Shown in pieces: positions 10,263-18,789 of a stretch of DNA of 64,000 nt. Location of the stretch: assembly GCA_025758045.1 (NCBI GenBank), contig CP107208.1:1550001-1614000 (forward strand). The letters are read 5' to 3'. Origin of the DNA: Oscillospiraceae bacterium. GTDB taxonomy: Bacteria; Bacillota; Clostridia; Oscillospirales; Ruminococcaceae. Below the pieces are notes generated by a model. It ran no database searches. It was not told the origin of the DNA and saw nothing but the letters and a program-made list of their open reading frames with translations. A program made the position numbers and the translations under genes. The number at the start of each line of letters is the position of its first letter. Positions within the stretch are counted from its first letter, which is position 1.

Positions 10263-10310
10263 ACATTAAAATCATTGCATCCTTGCCTTTTTAATCCTAT
10301 GCCACTTCAA

Positions 10311-10339
10311 GACACGCTCCGCCAAAGCGTGTCTTTTTT
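10311..10339 (+). terminator. Intrinsic terminator
   Basis: A perfect 8-bp stem (GACACGCT / AGCGTGTC) with a 7-nt loop is followed by six T. It separates the regulator region from the next transcript. Confidence 0.8.
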
Positions 10340-10348
10340 GTTAAATCA

Positions 10349-10377
10349 TTGCAACGCACGCCCCATCGTGCTACAAT
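10349..10377 (+). promoter_or_regulatory. Promoter of YesL-like gene
   Basis: TTGCAA at 10349-10354 and TACAAT at 10372-10377 have 17-bp spacing. It starts directly after the terminator at 10311-10339, with the RBS AAAGGAG at 10419 downstream. Confidence 0.6.
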
Positions 10378-10433
10378 AGGTACAATAATGTTAAATCCGT
10401 GACAATTTGCCCCGGAGCAAAGGAGAATCCCCC

Positions 10434-11228
10434 ATGGGTTTGTTCAATTTCCATTTCGACCGCCCCGGCCCCGGTGTCTCGCCGGACGCCCCCCGCAAAA
10501 AAGGCCCCGCCCGCTTTTTCGAGATTTTGGGCCGTGACCTCATGTCCTTTTACCTGGCGGGTCTGCTGGCGCTGGTCAGCGCACTGCCGTTCGTGTTTGG
10601 TGTGTGGTTCGCCGTCGATACCCACTCTCTGGTGCCGCTGCTGCTGGCAGGCGTGCTGGGCGGCATGATCGCCGCGCCCCAGCTGTGCGGCCTGCTGGAT
10701 ACCATCCTGCGCAGCCTGCGCGACGAGCCGGGCTTTTGGTGGGCTACCTACCGCCGCGCCTGGAAACGTAACGCCAGGGCGTCGCTTTTGCCGGGTGCCA
10801 TCTGCGGTCTGCTGCTGGCCATGCAGATCTTTACGGTGTTCCATTATGACGTTTCGGCCGGTGTAGTGCCGGGGGCGCTGCTGGCCGTAGGCCTGTTTTT
10901 GCTGCTGGGTCTGGGCGAGTTCCTGTTTGCTCAGGTCGTGCTGCTGGACCTGCCGTTTGCGGGGCTGGTCAAAAACTCGCTGTTCCTGTTTTTGGGCTAC
11001 CTGCCCCGCGCCGCGCTGGGCGTAGTGTGGCAGTTTGTCTACTGGAGCATCATCCTGCTGCTGTGGCCCATCAGCGGCTTTGCCATGGTTCTCACGGGCC
11101 TGTGGCTGCCCGCCGTCCTGACCATGCAGGCCATCTACCCCGTCCTGAACAAAGCCTTCGACCTGGAACGCCAGATCAAAGCCATCCGCGATGCGGAGCT
11201 GGATTCTTCTTCTGATTCTGATAATTAA
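10434..11228 (+). CDS. YesL-like (DUF624) membrane protein
   Basis: This is a 264-residue protein with five to six hydrophobic segments (from about FYLAGLLALVSALPFVFGVWF onward) and an Asp/Ser tail. I chose ATG 10434 because AAAGGAG lies 8 bp upstream; an upstream in-frame TTG at 10407 has no site. The order of a Phe/Leu-rich first helix, a cytosolic loop and paired helices resembles the YesL/DUF624 family, which often neighbours sugar uptake and carbohydrate genes. Its function is unknown. It has its own promoter and terminator, so it is a single-gene unit just before the glycan operon. Confidence 0.55.
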   Translation: MGLFNFHFDRPGPGVSPDAPRKKGPARFFEILGRDLMSFYLAGLLALVSALPFVFGVWFAVDTHSLVPLLLAGVLGGMIAAPQLCGLLDTILRSLRDEPGFWWATYRRAWKRNARASLLPGAICGLLLAMQIFTVFHYDVSAGVVPGALLAVGLFLLLGLGEFLFAQVVLLDLPFAGLVKNSLFLFLGYLPRAALGVVWQFVYWSIILLLWPISGFAMVLTGLWLPAVLTMQAIYPVLNKAFDLERQIKAIRDAELDSSSDSDN

Positions 11229-11240
11229 GTGCAGCCTTGC

Positions 11241-11274
11241 GGGCGTCACCACTATGCGGTGACGCCCTTTTTTT
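11241..11274 (+). terminator. Intrinsic terminator
   Basis: A perfect 10-bp GC-rich stem (GGGCGTCACC / GGTGACGCCC) with a 7-nt loop is followed by seven T, 12 bp after the YesL-like stop. Confidence 0.9.
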
Positions 11275-11381
11275 ATGGCATCCTTCCATTAGGCCTTCCT
11301 TTTTGTGATCCAAGAGGAACACCGAAAGCCGCACGCTTTAAAAAGCCCCTTTGCCGCAGGCTAAATCCCCCACCCTCAATC

Positions 11382-11410
11382 TTGCGTTATGCCCCAAAAA
11401 AGGTTATAAT
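11382..11410 (+). promoter_or_regulatory. Promoter of first glycan operon
   Basis: TTGCGT at 11382-11387 and a perfect TATAAT at 11405-11410 are 17 bp apart, 60 bp before the first glycosyltransferase start. It is the only clear promoter before a run of overlapping genes. Confidence 0.65.
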
Positions 11411-11472
11411 AACATAATAGCCCATCTCTACCCATTCGGGCGAAAAATGTGTACAAAAGGGGGCCTTCCGCG

Positions 11473-12639
11473 GTGAAAATTCTGCTGGTGCACTGCCATT
11501 ATCGGATGCCGGGCGGTGAGGATGCCGTCTTTGCGGCCGAGCGCGCCTTGCTGGAACGCCGCGGCCATCAGGTCATCGTGTATGAGCGCAGCAACGAGGA
11601 AGCCGCCCACGGTCTGCCCAAGGCCCTGCTGCCCCTGCATGCCGTGTGGAACCACGCCGCTGCCCGGGATATAAAACACATTATAAAAACACAAAACATC
11701 GATGCTGTGCACATTCACAATACGCTGCTGCTGCTCAGCCCCGCGGTGGTCCGCGCCGCCAAAAGCACCGGCGTGCCCGTGGTGCAAACGCTGCACAACT
11801 TCCGCCTGTTCTGCCCCAACGGCATTTTATTGCGGGACGGCCGGGTCTGTGAGGACTGCCCCCGCCACGGCCTGTCCTGCGCCATCCGCCACCGCTGCTA
11901 CCGCGGCAGCCTGGCCCAAACGCTGGTAGTCGCTGCCGCCTACGGTCTGCACCGGCGCTTGGGCACCTGGCGCAGTGTTACCATGGTGGCCCTGACCGAA
12001 TTCGACCGCCAAAAACTGCTGGAATTCAACCGCCAGTACCCGATGTTCGACGCTGACCGCCTGGTGGTCAAGCCCAACCCGGTCTGCGTGCCGTCCGGCC
12101 CCGTCAACCCGTGGGGAGACCGCAAAAATCAAATGCTCTTCGCCGGCCGGCTGGAGGAACTCAAGGGTCTGCGCACCGTACTGGAAGCTTGGCGGCTGCT
12201 GGGCGATGCCGCCCCCGCGCTGCTGGTGGCAGGGGATGGCCCCCTCGGTGACTGGGCCCGCGCCCAAAACTTACCCAACGTGCAGTTTTTGGGCCAGCTC
12301 CCCCGCGCGGAACTCCACGCCCGCATGGCCGAAAGCCGCGCCGTTGTCGCCGCCAGCCTTTGCTACGAGAGCTTCGCCCTTGTCCCCGCCGAGGCCCACG
12401 CTTTGGGCACCCCGGTGCTGGCCAGCGGTTTGGGCAATGTGGGTGCGTCGGTGCAGCCGGGCTTTGACGGCCTCTGTTTCGCCCCCGGCGACGCCAACGC
12501 TCTGGCCGGTGCCGTGCGCGCCTTTGGGCAAATGAGCTTTGACTGCAATGCCATCGCTGCCCGCGCCCGCCGCACCTACAGCGAAGATGAAAATTATAAC
12601 GCACTGATGCGCTTTTATACAAAAGGAACGATTCAATGA
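11473..12639 (+). CDS. Glycosyltransferase family 4
   Basis: This 388-residue protein begins MKILLVHCHYRMPGGEDAVF. I place the start at GTG 11473, which has AAGGGGG ~10 bp upstream; an in-frame GTG at 11449 overlaps the RBS. The N-terminal Rossmann domain carries the GGED donor-site motif of GT4 enzymes, and the C-domain has MLFAGRLEELKGLRTVLEAW and the acidic phrase ESFALVPAEAHALGTPVLAS (E-x7-E). The middle holds a Cys cluster (CPNGILLRDGRVCEDC...CAIRHRCYRGS) common in capsular GT4 proteins. It likely transfers a sugar to a lipid-linked intermediate on the cytosolic side. It overlaps the next gene by 4 bp. Confidence 0.85.
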   Translation: MKILLVHCHYRMPGGEDAVFAAERALLERRGHQVIVYERSNEEAAHGLPKALLPLHAVWNHAAARDIKHIIKTQNIDAVHIHNTLLLLSPAVVRAAKSTGVPVVQTLHNFRLFCPNGILLRDGRVCEDCPRHGLSCAIRHRCYRGSLAQTLVVAAAYGLHRRLGTWRSVTMVALTEFDRQKLLEFNRQYPMFDADRLVVKPNPVCVPSGPVNPWGDRKNQMLFAGRLEELKGLRTVLEAWRLLGDAAPALLVAGDGPLGDWARAQNLPNVQFLGQLPRAELHARMAESRAVVAASLCYESFALVPAEAHALGTPVLASGLGNVGASVQPGFDGLCFAPGDANALAGAVRAFGQMSFDCNAIAARARRTYSEDENYNALMRFYTKGTIQ

Positions 12640-13649
12640 ACCAGCTTTACCGCGCTTTGCATATCCCGCCCAAACGGCTGCTGCGCAAGCTTTCGGGCGA
12701 AAAAGAGATCTACACCATCGCCGTGCGCCCCGTGCCTAAGGCCGAGGGCACCGACCCGCTGCCCGCCCTGGGCGGCACCCCCTACACCATGCTGCCCGCC
12801 CGCCCCGGCTTCTGGTACGCCGACCCGCTGCTCTACCACCGGGACGACCGCCGCTGGCTCTACGCCGAGGCCATGGACCTGGCCACAGGTCTCGGCCGCA
12901 TCGAGGTCTGCGAGCTGCACGACGACGGCGCGGCAGGGGAGTGGCAGGTCGCCCTGCAGGAGGACTTCCACCTCTCCTTCCCCACAGTGTTTGACTGGAA
13001 CGGTGAGACCTGGATGATCCCCGAGACCGGCAGCGACCACAGCTTGCGCATCTACCGCTGCAAAAATTTCCCGGCCGAGTGGGAGCTGGTGCAGCGCTTT
13101 GCCGTGGACGCCGAACTCTGCGATACGATTTTGGTCAACCGCACCCCCAACGAGCTGACCCTGCTTTGCAGCGAGACCCTGCCTGAAAACCAACTCTGGG
13201 TGCGTTACCGCCGCTGCACTCTGCGCCGCGCCGAGGCCCCTGTCGACACCGTGCCCGGCGCCCAGGCGGACGCCGCCTCCGCCCCGGCAGGTCCCTTTGC
13301 CCTGCTGCCGGACGAAGCCTACAACCTGCAGCACCGGGAAAACGACCTGACCAGCCGCAACGCCGGGCCGCTGTTTGTGCTAGGCGGGCAGGTCATCCAC
13401 GCCACCCAGGTCAGCACCAAGGTGGATTATGGCGTTTACCTGCAATTTTTTGCCCGCCGCGGCAGCAGCGAGGTGCCCCTTTGCGCCGCCATGCCCCACA
13501 ACGTGACCATCACCGGCCTGCGCACCGATGACATCGTCGGCATCCACACCTACAGCCGGGACGAGCAGCTGGAAGTCATCGACGCCCGCTACCTGACCCG
13601 CCTGCCCAAACTGACGCCGCCGGAAAATAAGGAACCGAACAAGGAATGA
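12636..13649 (+). CDS. GINT1-like beta-propeller protein (glycan locus)
   Basis: This is a 337-residue protein. FWYADPLLYHRDDRRWLYAE, then HLSFPTVFDWNGETWMIPET and RIYRCKNFPAEWEL are the hallmark phrases of the N-terminal domain of glucosamine inositolphosphorylceramide transferase-like proteins, a five-bladed propeller related to GH43/GH62 folds. In bacteria this domain usually occurs in polysaccharide clusters. There is no signal peptide. No separate transferase domain follows, so I call it a sugar-binding or transfer accessory and not a proven enzyme. It overlaps both neighbours by ATGA, so it is translated with the two GT4 genes. Confidence 0.7.
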   Translation: MNQLYRALHIPPKRLLRKLSGEKEIYTIAVRPVPKAEGTDPLPALGGTPYTMLPARPGFWYADPLLYHRDDRRWLYAEAMDLATGLGRIEVCELHDDGAAGEWQVALQEDFHLSFPTVFDWNGETWMIPETGSDHSLRIYRCKNFPAEWELVQRFAVDAELCDTILVNRTPNELTLLCSETLPENQLWVRYRRCTLRRAEAPVDTVPGAQADAASAPAGPFALLPDEAYNLQHRENDLTSRNAGPLFVLGGQVIHATQVSTKVDYGVYLQFFARRGSSEVPLCAAMPHNVTITGLRTDDIVGIHTYSRDEQLEVIDARYLTRLPKLTPPENKEPNKE

Positions 13650-14758
13650 AAACGATCGCTATACCGCAGTTTTACTGCGGCCCCTCAGGCCAGAAGGGCC
13701 TGTATAACCGGCAGGAAGTCGGCCTGGCCCGCGCCTTTGCGGCCCTGGGCTGCCGCGCCGTGGTGCTGTACCCTGCGCCGGGTGCCGCGGCCCCCACGGT
13801 GGAAAACCCGGAGCCGAACGTAAAGATTTATTACCTCCCGGTACGAAAATTAGGCGCGCAGGCGTTCTTTTCCAGCTGGCAGGTGCTGCTGGACGAGCAG
13901 GTCGATGCGGTCCACGTCATGGGCGATAACTCCCCCGGCGTGCCGTCGCTCTACCGCTTCTGCCGCAAACATGGCATCCTGTTTTACAGCCAGCTGGGCG
14001 CGCTGAAAAGCACCTCCGGCCGCGCCGCTGTCCGCGCTGTGATGGACCTGCTGCTGCGCCGCAACCTGGCCGTTTACAAAAAAACACCTACCTTCGCCAA
14101 AACGCCCGCCGTCGCCGCCGAGCTGCAAAGCCTGGGCGTGCCCTGCGCCGGGCTGATGCCCGTGGGGCTGGACACTGCTATCATCCCCGACGTGCCCGGC
14201 ACCAGGGCCGACCTGCGCCGCGCCCTGAAATTGGACGTTGACGCGAAGATCTTCGTCTTTGTAGGGCGGCTGGATGCCTACAAAAAACCGCTGGACCTGG
14301 TGCCCCTGCTGGAGGCCGCGCCCGATTGGCAGGCCGTCATCATCGGCCAGGGCACCCAGGGAGCGGAGCTGGCCCGCCTGCTGGCCGCCCGGGGGTTGGC
14401 CGCCCGCTGCCGGATGATCCCCCAGCTGCCCAACGAGTCTGTACACGTTTATTATCATGCCTGCGATGCTTTTGTGAATCTGAACGATCAGGAGATCTTC
14501 GGCATGAGCCTGCTGGAGGCCATGTTTGCAGGCTGCCCGCCAGTGGCTCGCCACGCGCCGGGGCCGGACCTCATCATCGAGGACGGCCTCAGTGGTTGGC
14601 TGTGCAGCACGGTGCCCCAGCTGGCCGAGGCTCTGGGCCGCATCACGCCCGAGATGGGCGCTGCCGCACAACGACGTATCAACGAACATTTTCTGTGGCA
14701 GAACAGTGCCGAGCTGGCGCTGACCCTGCTGCCCGCCAAAGGAAACCGCCATGGATAA
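13646..14758 (+). CDS. Glycosyltransferase family 4
   Basis: This is a 370-residue protein. The N-domain (IAIPQFYCGPSGQKGLYNRQEVGLARAFAALG) and C-domain (IFVFVGRLDAYKKPLDLVPLL, then DQEIFGMSLLEAMFAGCPPVA) give the two Rossmann halves and the E-x7-E motif (E at IFGMSLLE) of GT4. It is a retaining transferase in the operon; donor and acceptor cannot be told from sequence. Its ATG overlaps the previous stop and its 3' end overlaps the next gene by 8 bp. Confidence 0.85.
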   Translation: MKTIAIPQFYCGPSGQKGLYNRQEVGLARAFAALGCRAVVLYPAPGAAAPTVENPEPNVKIYYLPVRKLGAQAFFSSWQVLLDEQVDAVHVMGDNSPGVPSLYRFCRKHGILFYSQLGALKSTSGRAAVRAVMDLLLRRNLAVYKKTPTFAKTPAVAAELQSLGVPCAGLMPVGLDTAIIPDVPGTRADLRRALKLDVDAKIFVFVGRLDAYKKPLDLVPLLEAAPDWQAVIIGQGTQGAELARLLAARGLAARCRMIPQLPNESVHVYYHACDAFVNLNDQEIFGMSLLEAMFAGCPPVARHAPGPDLIIEDGLSGWLCSTVPQLAEALGRITPEMGAAAQRRINEHFLWQNSAELALTLLPAKGNRHG

Positions 14759-15656
14759 CGACAACAAACTGGTGCAAAAAGCCGCCGACCTTTACCGCAG
14801 CCTGCGCTTTGCGATGAAGTACCGCGGGGTGGAAATCCTAAGTGCCGAGGACGGCAACGATCTGGCCCGCGGATTGCTGGAAAGCGGCAGGCCGTTCCTG
14901 TTTGCCCGCTGCGGCGCTACCGAGATGCGCACCGTGGCCGATTACCTGCGCTGCGGCGGCGTGGGCTTTGCCGAAAAAACACGGCAGGACATTCAGAACC
15001 TTTCCGGCGTGTTCCCCACGGATGATGCCACGCTGGCAAAGTTCTGCCGCCTGTACACTGAGGCCGCCCATACCGCTGACCTGCTGGCGCTGTGGAATGT
15101 GGGGGCTGAGCGTGAGGTCATCCGTGGCTGCGCAGAAACCACCCGCTATGCCAAATTGCGGGCGCTGGAGCCTTACTACCACCCCCACCCCTGGAGTGCG
15201 GCGCTGGCTGGCAAGCGGGTGCTGGTGGTGCATCCCTTTAAAACAACGATAGAGCGCCAATATGCACGCCGTGCCGAGCTGTTCCCCGGCACCGATATTT
15301 TACCGCAGTTTGCCGACCTGCGCATCGTGCAGGCCGTGCAGGGCCTGGCCGGGGCCGACACAGGCTACGCCAGCTGGTTTGATGCCCTGGCCGCCATGGA
15401 ACATCAAATGGACGCTGCACCGTATGATGTGGCCATCATCGGTGCCGGTGCCTACGGCCTGCCTCTGGCCACCCACGCCCGCGACACCGGCCACGCCGCC
15501 ATCCAAATGAGCGGCGCCCTGCAACTCCTTTTTGGCATCCGCGGCAAACGCTGGGATGACCACCCGATCATCAGCAAACTCTATAACGATGCCTGGGTGC
15601 GGCCCGAGGAGACTTTGGCTCATAAAGAAAAAGTGGAGGGCGGCAGTTACTGGTAA
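14751..15656 (+). CDS. GT-D fold-like glycosyltransferase
   Basis: This is a 301-residue protein. FARCGATEMRTVADYL resembles the R-x-G-D/A-x-E motif of GT-D (DUF1792-type) transferases, and KRVLVVHPFKTTIERQY with YDVAIIGAGAYGLPLATHAR and FGIRGKRWDD match the second half of that fold. The usual Asp of the motif is replaced (CGATE), so activity is uncertain. It sits between two GT4 genes of the operon, which supports a role in the same glycan. Alternative: a structurally related protein without transferase activity. Confidence 0.55.
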   Translation: MDNDNKLVQKAADLYRSLRFAMKYRGVEILSAEDGNDLARGLLESGRPFLFARCGATEMRTVADYLRCGGVGFAEKTRQDIQNLSGVFPTDDATLAKFCRLYTEAAHTADLLALWNVGAEREVIRGCAETTRYAKLRALEPYYHPHPWSAALAGKRVLVVHPFKTTIERQYARRAELFPGTDILPQFADLRIVQAVQGLAGADTGYASWFDALAAMEHQMDAAPYDVAIIGAGAYGLPLATHARDTGHAAIQMSGALQLLFGIRGKRWDDHPIISKLYNDAWVRPEETLAHKEKVEGGSYW

Positions 15657-15694
15657 AGTGTCCGACGCCCGGAAACCAATAAAAGGATGTATCT

Positions 15695-16801
15695 ATGCGT
15701 ATTCTCATGATCAGCAACCACTTAGGTGTACAAAGCGGCGTGCAGCGTTATGTGCAAAACCTGCTGCTGAATCTGGATACAACTAAATATAAAGTTGACC
15801 TCTTTGTGGGCCTCTGCCCGGCCGACCAGGCAAGCACCGCCCCTGCCCTCATCGCCCATGGGGTCAACATCATCGGTGTGCCGGACCATAAAAAGGACCG
15901 CATCCGGGCCCTGTACCGCCACCTGAAAAATCATAAAAATTATGACATCATCCACTACCATACCGCCAGCAAGATCGGCGCACCCGTCTGCGCCATGATG
16001 CGTGCCCTCTGCCCCCGCGCCAAGATCATCGTCCACAGCCACATCGTCTACCCGCCCATAACGCTGACCTGGCGTGCTGCCCACGGGGTCTACCAGCTGT
16101 TTGCCGATTACTTTCTGGGCTGCGGCGTCGCCGCCGGGCGGTTCGTTTTTGGCGACCACATCGACCGCAAGCCCAACTTTGCGGTGGCCTGCAACGCCGT
16201 CGACCAAGGGCGCTTCCACCCGGATGCTGCCGCCCGCGCCGCCACCCGCGCTGCCTGGGGTGTGGCGGATTCCGACAAGCTGGCAGGTTTCGTTGGCCGG
16301 CTCAACCACCAGAAAAACCCGCTGTTCCTCGTCGAAGTCTTCGCCGCCATGGCCCAGACCGATCCTGCCTGGAAGCTGCTTCTCGTCGGCGCAGGCGAGA
16401 TGGAGCAGCCCATGCGCGAGGCTGCGGCCAAGCACGGCCTGACCGATCGCATCCTGTTTGCAGGGGTACAAAAGGACGTACCTGCGTTTATGAACGCCTT
16501 CGATCTGTTCCTGCTGCCCTCCAATTTCGAGGGCAGCCCCGTCACTTTGGTGGAGGCCCAGGGCTGCGGCGTGCCCTGCCTTGCTTCCACCAATGTGCCC
16601 AATGACGGCTCGGTGACAGACCTTGTGCATTTCTTGCCGCTGACTGCGCCCCTTACCAAGTGGGCCGCCAAGGCCAACGAGATCGCCGCCCACGGCGACC
16701 ACACCGACTACTGGCCCACCCTTGCCGCTGCAGGCTACGAGCTGAAGACCGCCGCCCGCCGCATGGAGGAACTGTACGACAGACTGGGGGCGCGCGCATG
16801 A
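15695..16801 (+). CDS. Glycosyltransferase family 4 (EpsF-like)
   Basis: This 368-residue protein begins MRILMISNHLGVQSGVQRYV, with the donor-site pattern of GT4. Further phrases are KIIVHSHIVYP, AGFVGRLNHQKNPLFLVEVF and the E-x7-E motif at NFEGSPVTLVEAQGCGVPCLAS. This profile is typical of the EpsF/capsule GT4 branch that adds hexoses or N-acetylhexosamines. RBS AAAGGATG precedes the ATG. The stop overlaps the start of the fucosyltransferase gene. Confidence 0.85.
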   Translation: MRILMISNHLGVQSGVQRYVQNLLLNLDTTKYKVDLFVGLCPADQASTAPALIAHGVNIIGVPDHKKDRIRALYRHLKNHKNYDIIHYHTASKIGAPVCAMMRALCPRAKIIVHSHIVYPPITLTWRAAHGVYQLFADYFLGCGVAAGRFVFGDHIDRKPNFAVACNAVDQGRFHPDAAARAATRAAWGVADSDKLAGFVGRLNHQKNPLFLVEVFAAMAQTDPAWKLLLVGAGEMEQPMREAAAKHGLTDRILFAGVQKDVPAFMNAFDLFLLPSNFEGSPVTLVEAQGCGVPCLASTNVPNDGSVTDLVHFLPLTAPLTKWAAKANEIAAHGDHTDYWPTLAAAGYELKTAARRMEELYDRLGARA

Positions 16802-17718
16802 TCTACGCCGAACTTGCCGGGGGCCTGGGCAACCAGATGTTCATCTACGCCTTCGCCCGTGCCCTGGGCCTGCGCTGCAACGAACCCGTCACCCTGCTGG
16901 ACCGCCAGGATTGGAAGGACGGCGCCCCCGCCCACACTGTCTGCGCACTGAACGATTTGTCCATCAGCCCGGATGTGCAGATCCTCGCTGACCCCGGCTT
17001 CGCCAAGGCCCACCTGCCCCGGCAGAACACCGCCAAAGCGCTGATGATCAAGTACGAGCAGCGCCGCGGCCTGATGGCCCGGGATTGGCAGCCCTTTGAA
17101 AACCGCTGTGCCCCGGCATTGAACGCCCTGGGCCTGCACTTTGCCACCGACGGCTATACCCCCGTACACCGCGGCTGTGCCAGGGACTTTCTGGCGTGGG
17201 GATACTTCCAAAGTGCGCGGTACTTTGATGATTTTGCAGATGAAATCAAAGCGGAGCTTCGCCCCAAAGCCGCCTCCGCCGGGGAGCTGGCCGCCGCCAT
17301 CGCGGCCGCCGCTTACCCGGCAGCCGTCCACATGCGCCGGGGCGACTACTGCCGCCCCGAGAACGAGATTTTGCAGGTATGCACCCCGGCCTACTACGCC
17401 CGCGCTGCAGCTGCCGTAAAAGCTGCCCACCCCGATGCAACATTATTCGTGTTTTCGGACGATGTGGATTGGGCAAAGCAAAACCTGAACACCGCCGACT
17501 TGCCCGCCGTTTTTGCCCCCCGGGGCAGCGCGGTGGGGGACATGGCCCTGATGGAGCAGTGCCGGGGCTTCGTGCTCAGCAACTCCACCTACAGCTGGTG
17601 GGCACAGTATCTGGCCAAGGCAACGGACAAACTGGTGCTGGCCCCCGAAAAATGGTACGCCCACACCAAAAAAAGCGCGCTGTATCTGCCGGATTGGCAG
17701 CTGATAGAGACCGATTAA
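16798..17718 (+). CDS. GT11 alpha-1,2-fucosyltransferase
   Basis: This is a 306-residue protein. Signatures of GT11 are all present: GGLGNQMFIYAFARAL at the N-terminus, the HMRRGDY donor-binding motif near residue 180, and FVLSNSTYSWWAQYL near 260. GT11 enzymes transfer fucose from GDP-fucose to C2 of galactose, building the H antigen-like Fuc-alpha-1,2-Gal unit. The start ATG at 16798 overlaps the GT4 stop by 4 bp; longer in-frame versions only run back into the GT4 gene. A GT6 homologue lies 2.6 kb downstream, which together suggests blood-group-like structures. GDP-fucose synthesis genes are not in the window. Confidence 0.9.
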   Translation: MIYAELAGGLGNQMFIYAFARALGLRCNEPVTLLDRQDWKDGAPAHTVCALNDLSISPDVQILADPGFAKAHLPRQNTAKALMIKYEQRRGLMARDWQPFENRCAPALNALGLHFATDGYTPVHRGCARDFLAWGYFQSARYFDDFADEIKAELRPKAASAGELAAAIAAAAYPAAVHMRRGDYCRPENEILQVCTPAYYARAAAAVKAAHPDATLFVFSDDVDWAKQNLNTADLPAVFAPRGSAVGDMALMEQCRGFVLSNSTYSWWAQYLAKATDKLVLAPEKWYAHTKKSALYLPDWQLIETD

Positions 17719-17730
17719 AAAGGAGAAACC

Positions 17731-18720
17731 ATGCCCCAGTTTTCCATCATCGTGCCTGTTTATAATGTGCAAAACTACCTGGCGGCGTGCGTCAAAAGCG
17801 TGGCGGAGCAGCCCGGTCCCAGGGATTGGGAGTGCATCCTCGTGGATGACGGCTCTACCGATACCAGCGGCCAGATCTGTGACGTGCTGGCGGCGGAGAT
17901 CCCCGGCCTGCGGGTGCTCCACCAGCAAAACGGCGGCCTGGCGAACGCCCGCAACACCGGGCTGGCCGCCGCAAAAGGCGAGTGGGTGCTGTTCCTGGAC
18001 AGCGACGATGCCATGGCCCCCGGCCTGCTGGAGACGTTGCGCCGCGAACTGGCCGCTCATCCGGATTTCGACTGGTTCATCGGCAAGCATCTGGAGTGGA
18101 AGCCCGACGGCACCCTGACCGAGCACACCGGCCTGCGCCTGCTGCCCGGCCCCTTTGACAGCGATGACTACGCTGCCCGCCTGAAAAGCCTGTACCGGGC
18201 CGGGCACTGGTCGGTGTGGAAATACTGCATCCGCCGCGCCTGGCTGGCCGACACCGGCGTCCGCTTTTGGGACGACGTGCGCTGGGCCGAGGATTGGCCC
18301 TTTGACCTGATGCTGCTCAACCACTGCACACGGCTGTATTTTTTGGACACGGTGTTCACCCATTACCGGGTGGGCCGGCAGGGCAGTTTGCTGACCGACG
18401 CCAAGAACCTGCCCAAGCGGTTTGATGCCCTTGCCGCCGCCCAGCGCCACTTGGCCGCCCAGGCCGCCCTGGGCAAAATACGCCCGGAGGTCTACGCTGT
18501 GATGCTGGATGCCGCCGCCGATGTGTTTTGGCCCCAGGCCCGCACTGCCGCCGTAAAAGACGCGACCCTGCGCAAAGCCTGCCTGCCCGGCCTGCGCCGC
18601 CTGCGCCCCCTCTACCCCCACGGCACCGAGGTGCAGACCCGCAAAGATTGGAAACTGTTCCAAACCATGATGAAAACCATCGGCCCCCGCCTGACCTTAT
18701 GGATGGCAAGCAGACGCTGA
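17731..18720 (+). CDS. Glycosyltransferase family 2 (EpsJ-like)
   Basis: This is a 329-residue protein. The GT-A fold is evident: FSIIVPVYNVQNYLAACVKSV, then CILVDDGSTD, NGGLANARNTGL and the DxD-type FLDSDDAM. RWAEDWPFDLMLL supplies the (E/Q)D-x-x catalytic phrase. This is the branch of inverting capsule transferases related to EpsJ. AAGGAGAAA precedes the ATG, 12 bp after the fucosyltransferase stop, so it is part of the same transcript. Confidence 0.85.
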   Translation: MPQFSIIVPVYNVQNYLAACVKSVAEQPGPRDWECILVDDGSTDTSGQICDVLAAEIPGLRVLHQQNGGLANARNTGLAAAKGEWVLFLDSDDAMAPGLLETLRRELAAHPDFDWFIGKHLEWKPDGTLTEHTGLRLLPGPFDSDDYAARLKSLYRAGHWSVWKYCIRRAWLADTGVRFWDDVRWAEDWPFDLMLLNHCTRLYFLDTVFTHYRVGRQGSLLTDAKNLPKRFDALAAAQRHLAAQAALGKIRPEVYAVMLDAAADVFWPQARTAAVKDATLRKACLPGLRRLRPLYPHGTEVQTRKDWKLFQTMMKTIGPRLTLWMASRR

Positions 18721-18730
18721 ATCGGTGGCC

Positions 18731-18760
18731 GTAGGGGCGATGCACAGCATCGCCCCCTAC
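18731..18760. repeat. Small perfect hairpin between GT2 and flippase
   Basis: A 13-bp stem (GTAGGGGCGATGC / GCATCGCCCC(C)TAC) with a 3-nt loop and no T-tract, so it does not look like a full terminator. It may stabilise or partly stop the transcript inside the operon. Confidence 0.5.
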
Positions 18761-18789
18761 AAACCACTACACAAACGAGGTACACCCAT

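Noticed and set aside
11449..11472. GTG 11449 as start of the first GT4
   Set aside because: It overlaps its only ribosome site; GTG 11473 has the site at proper distance and begins MKILLVH as in the family.
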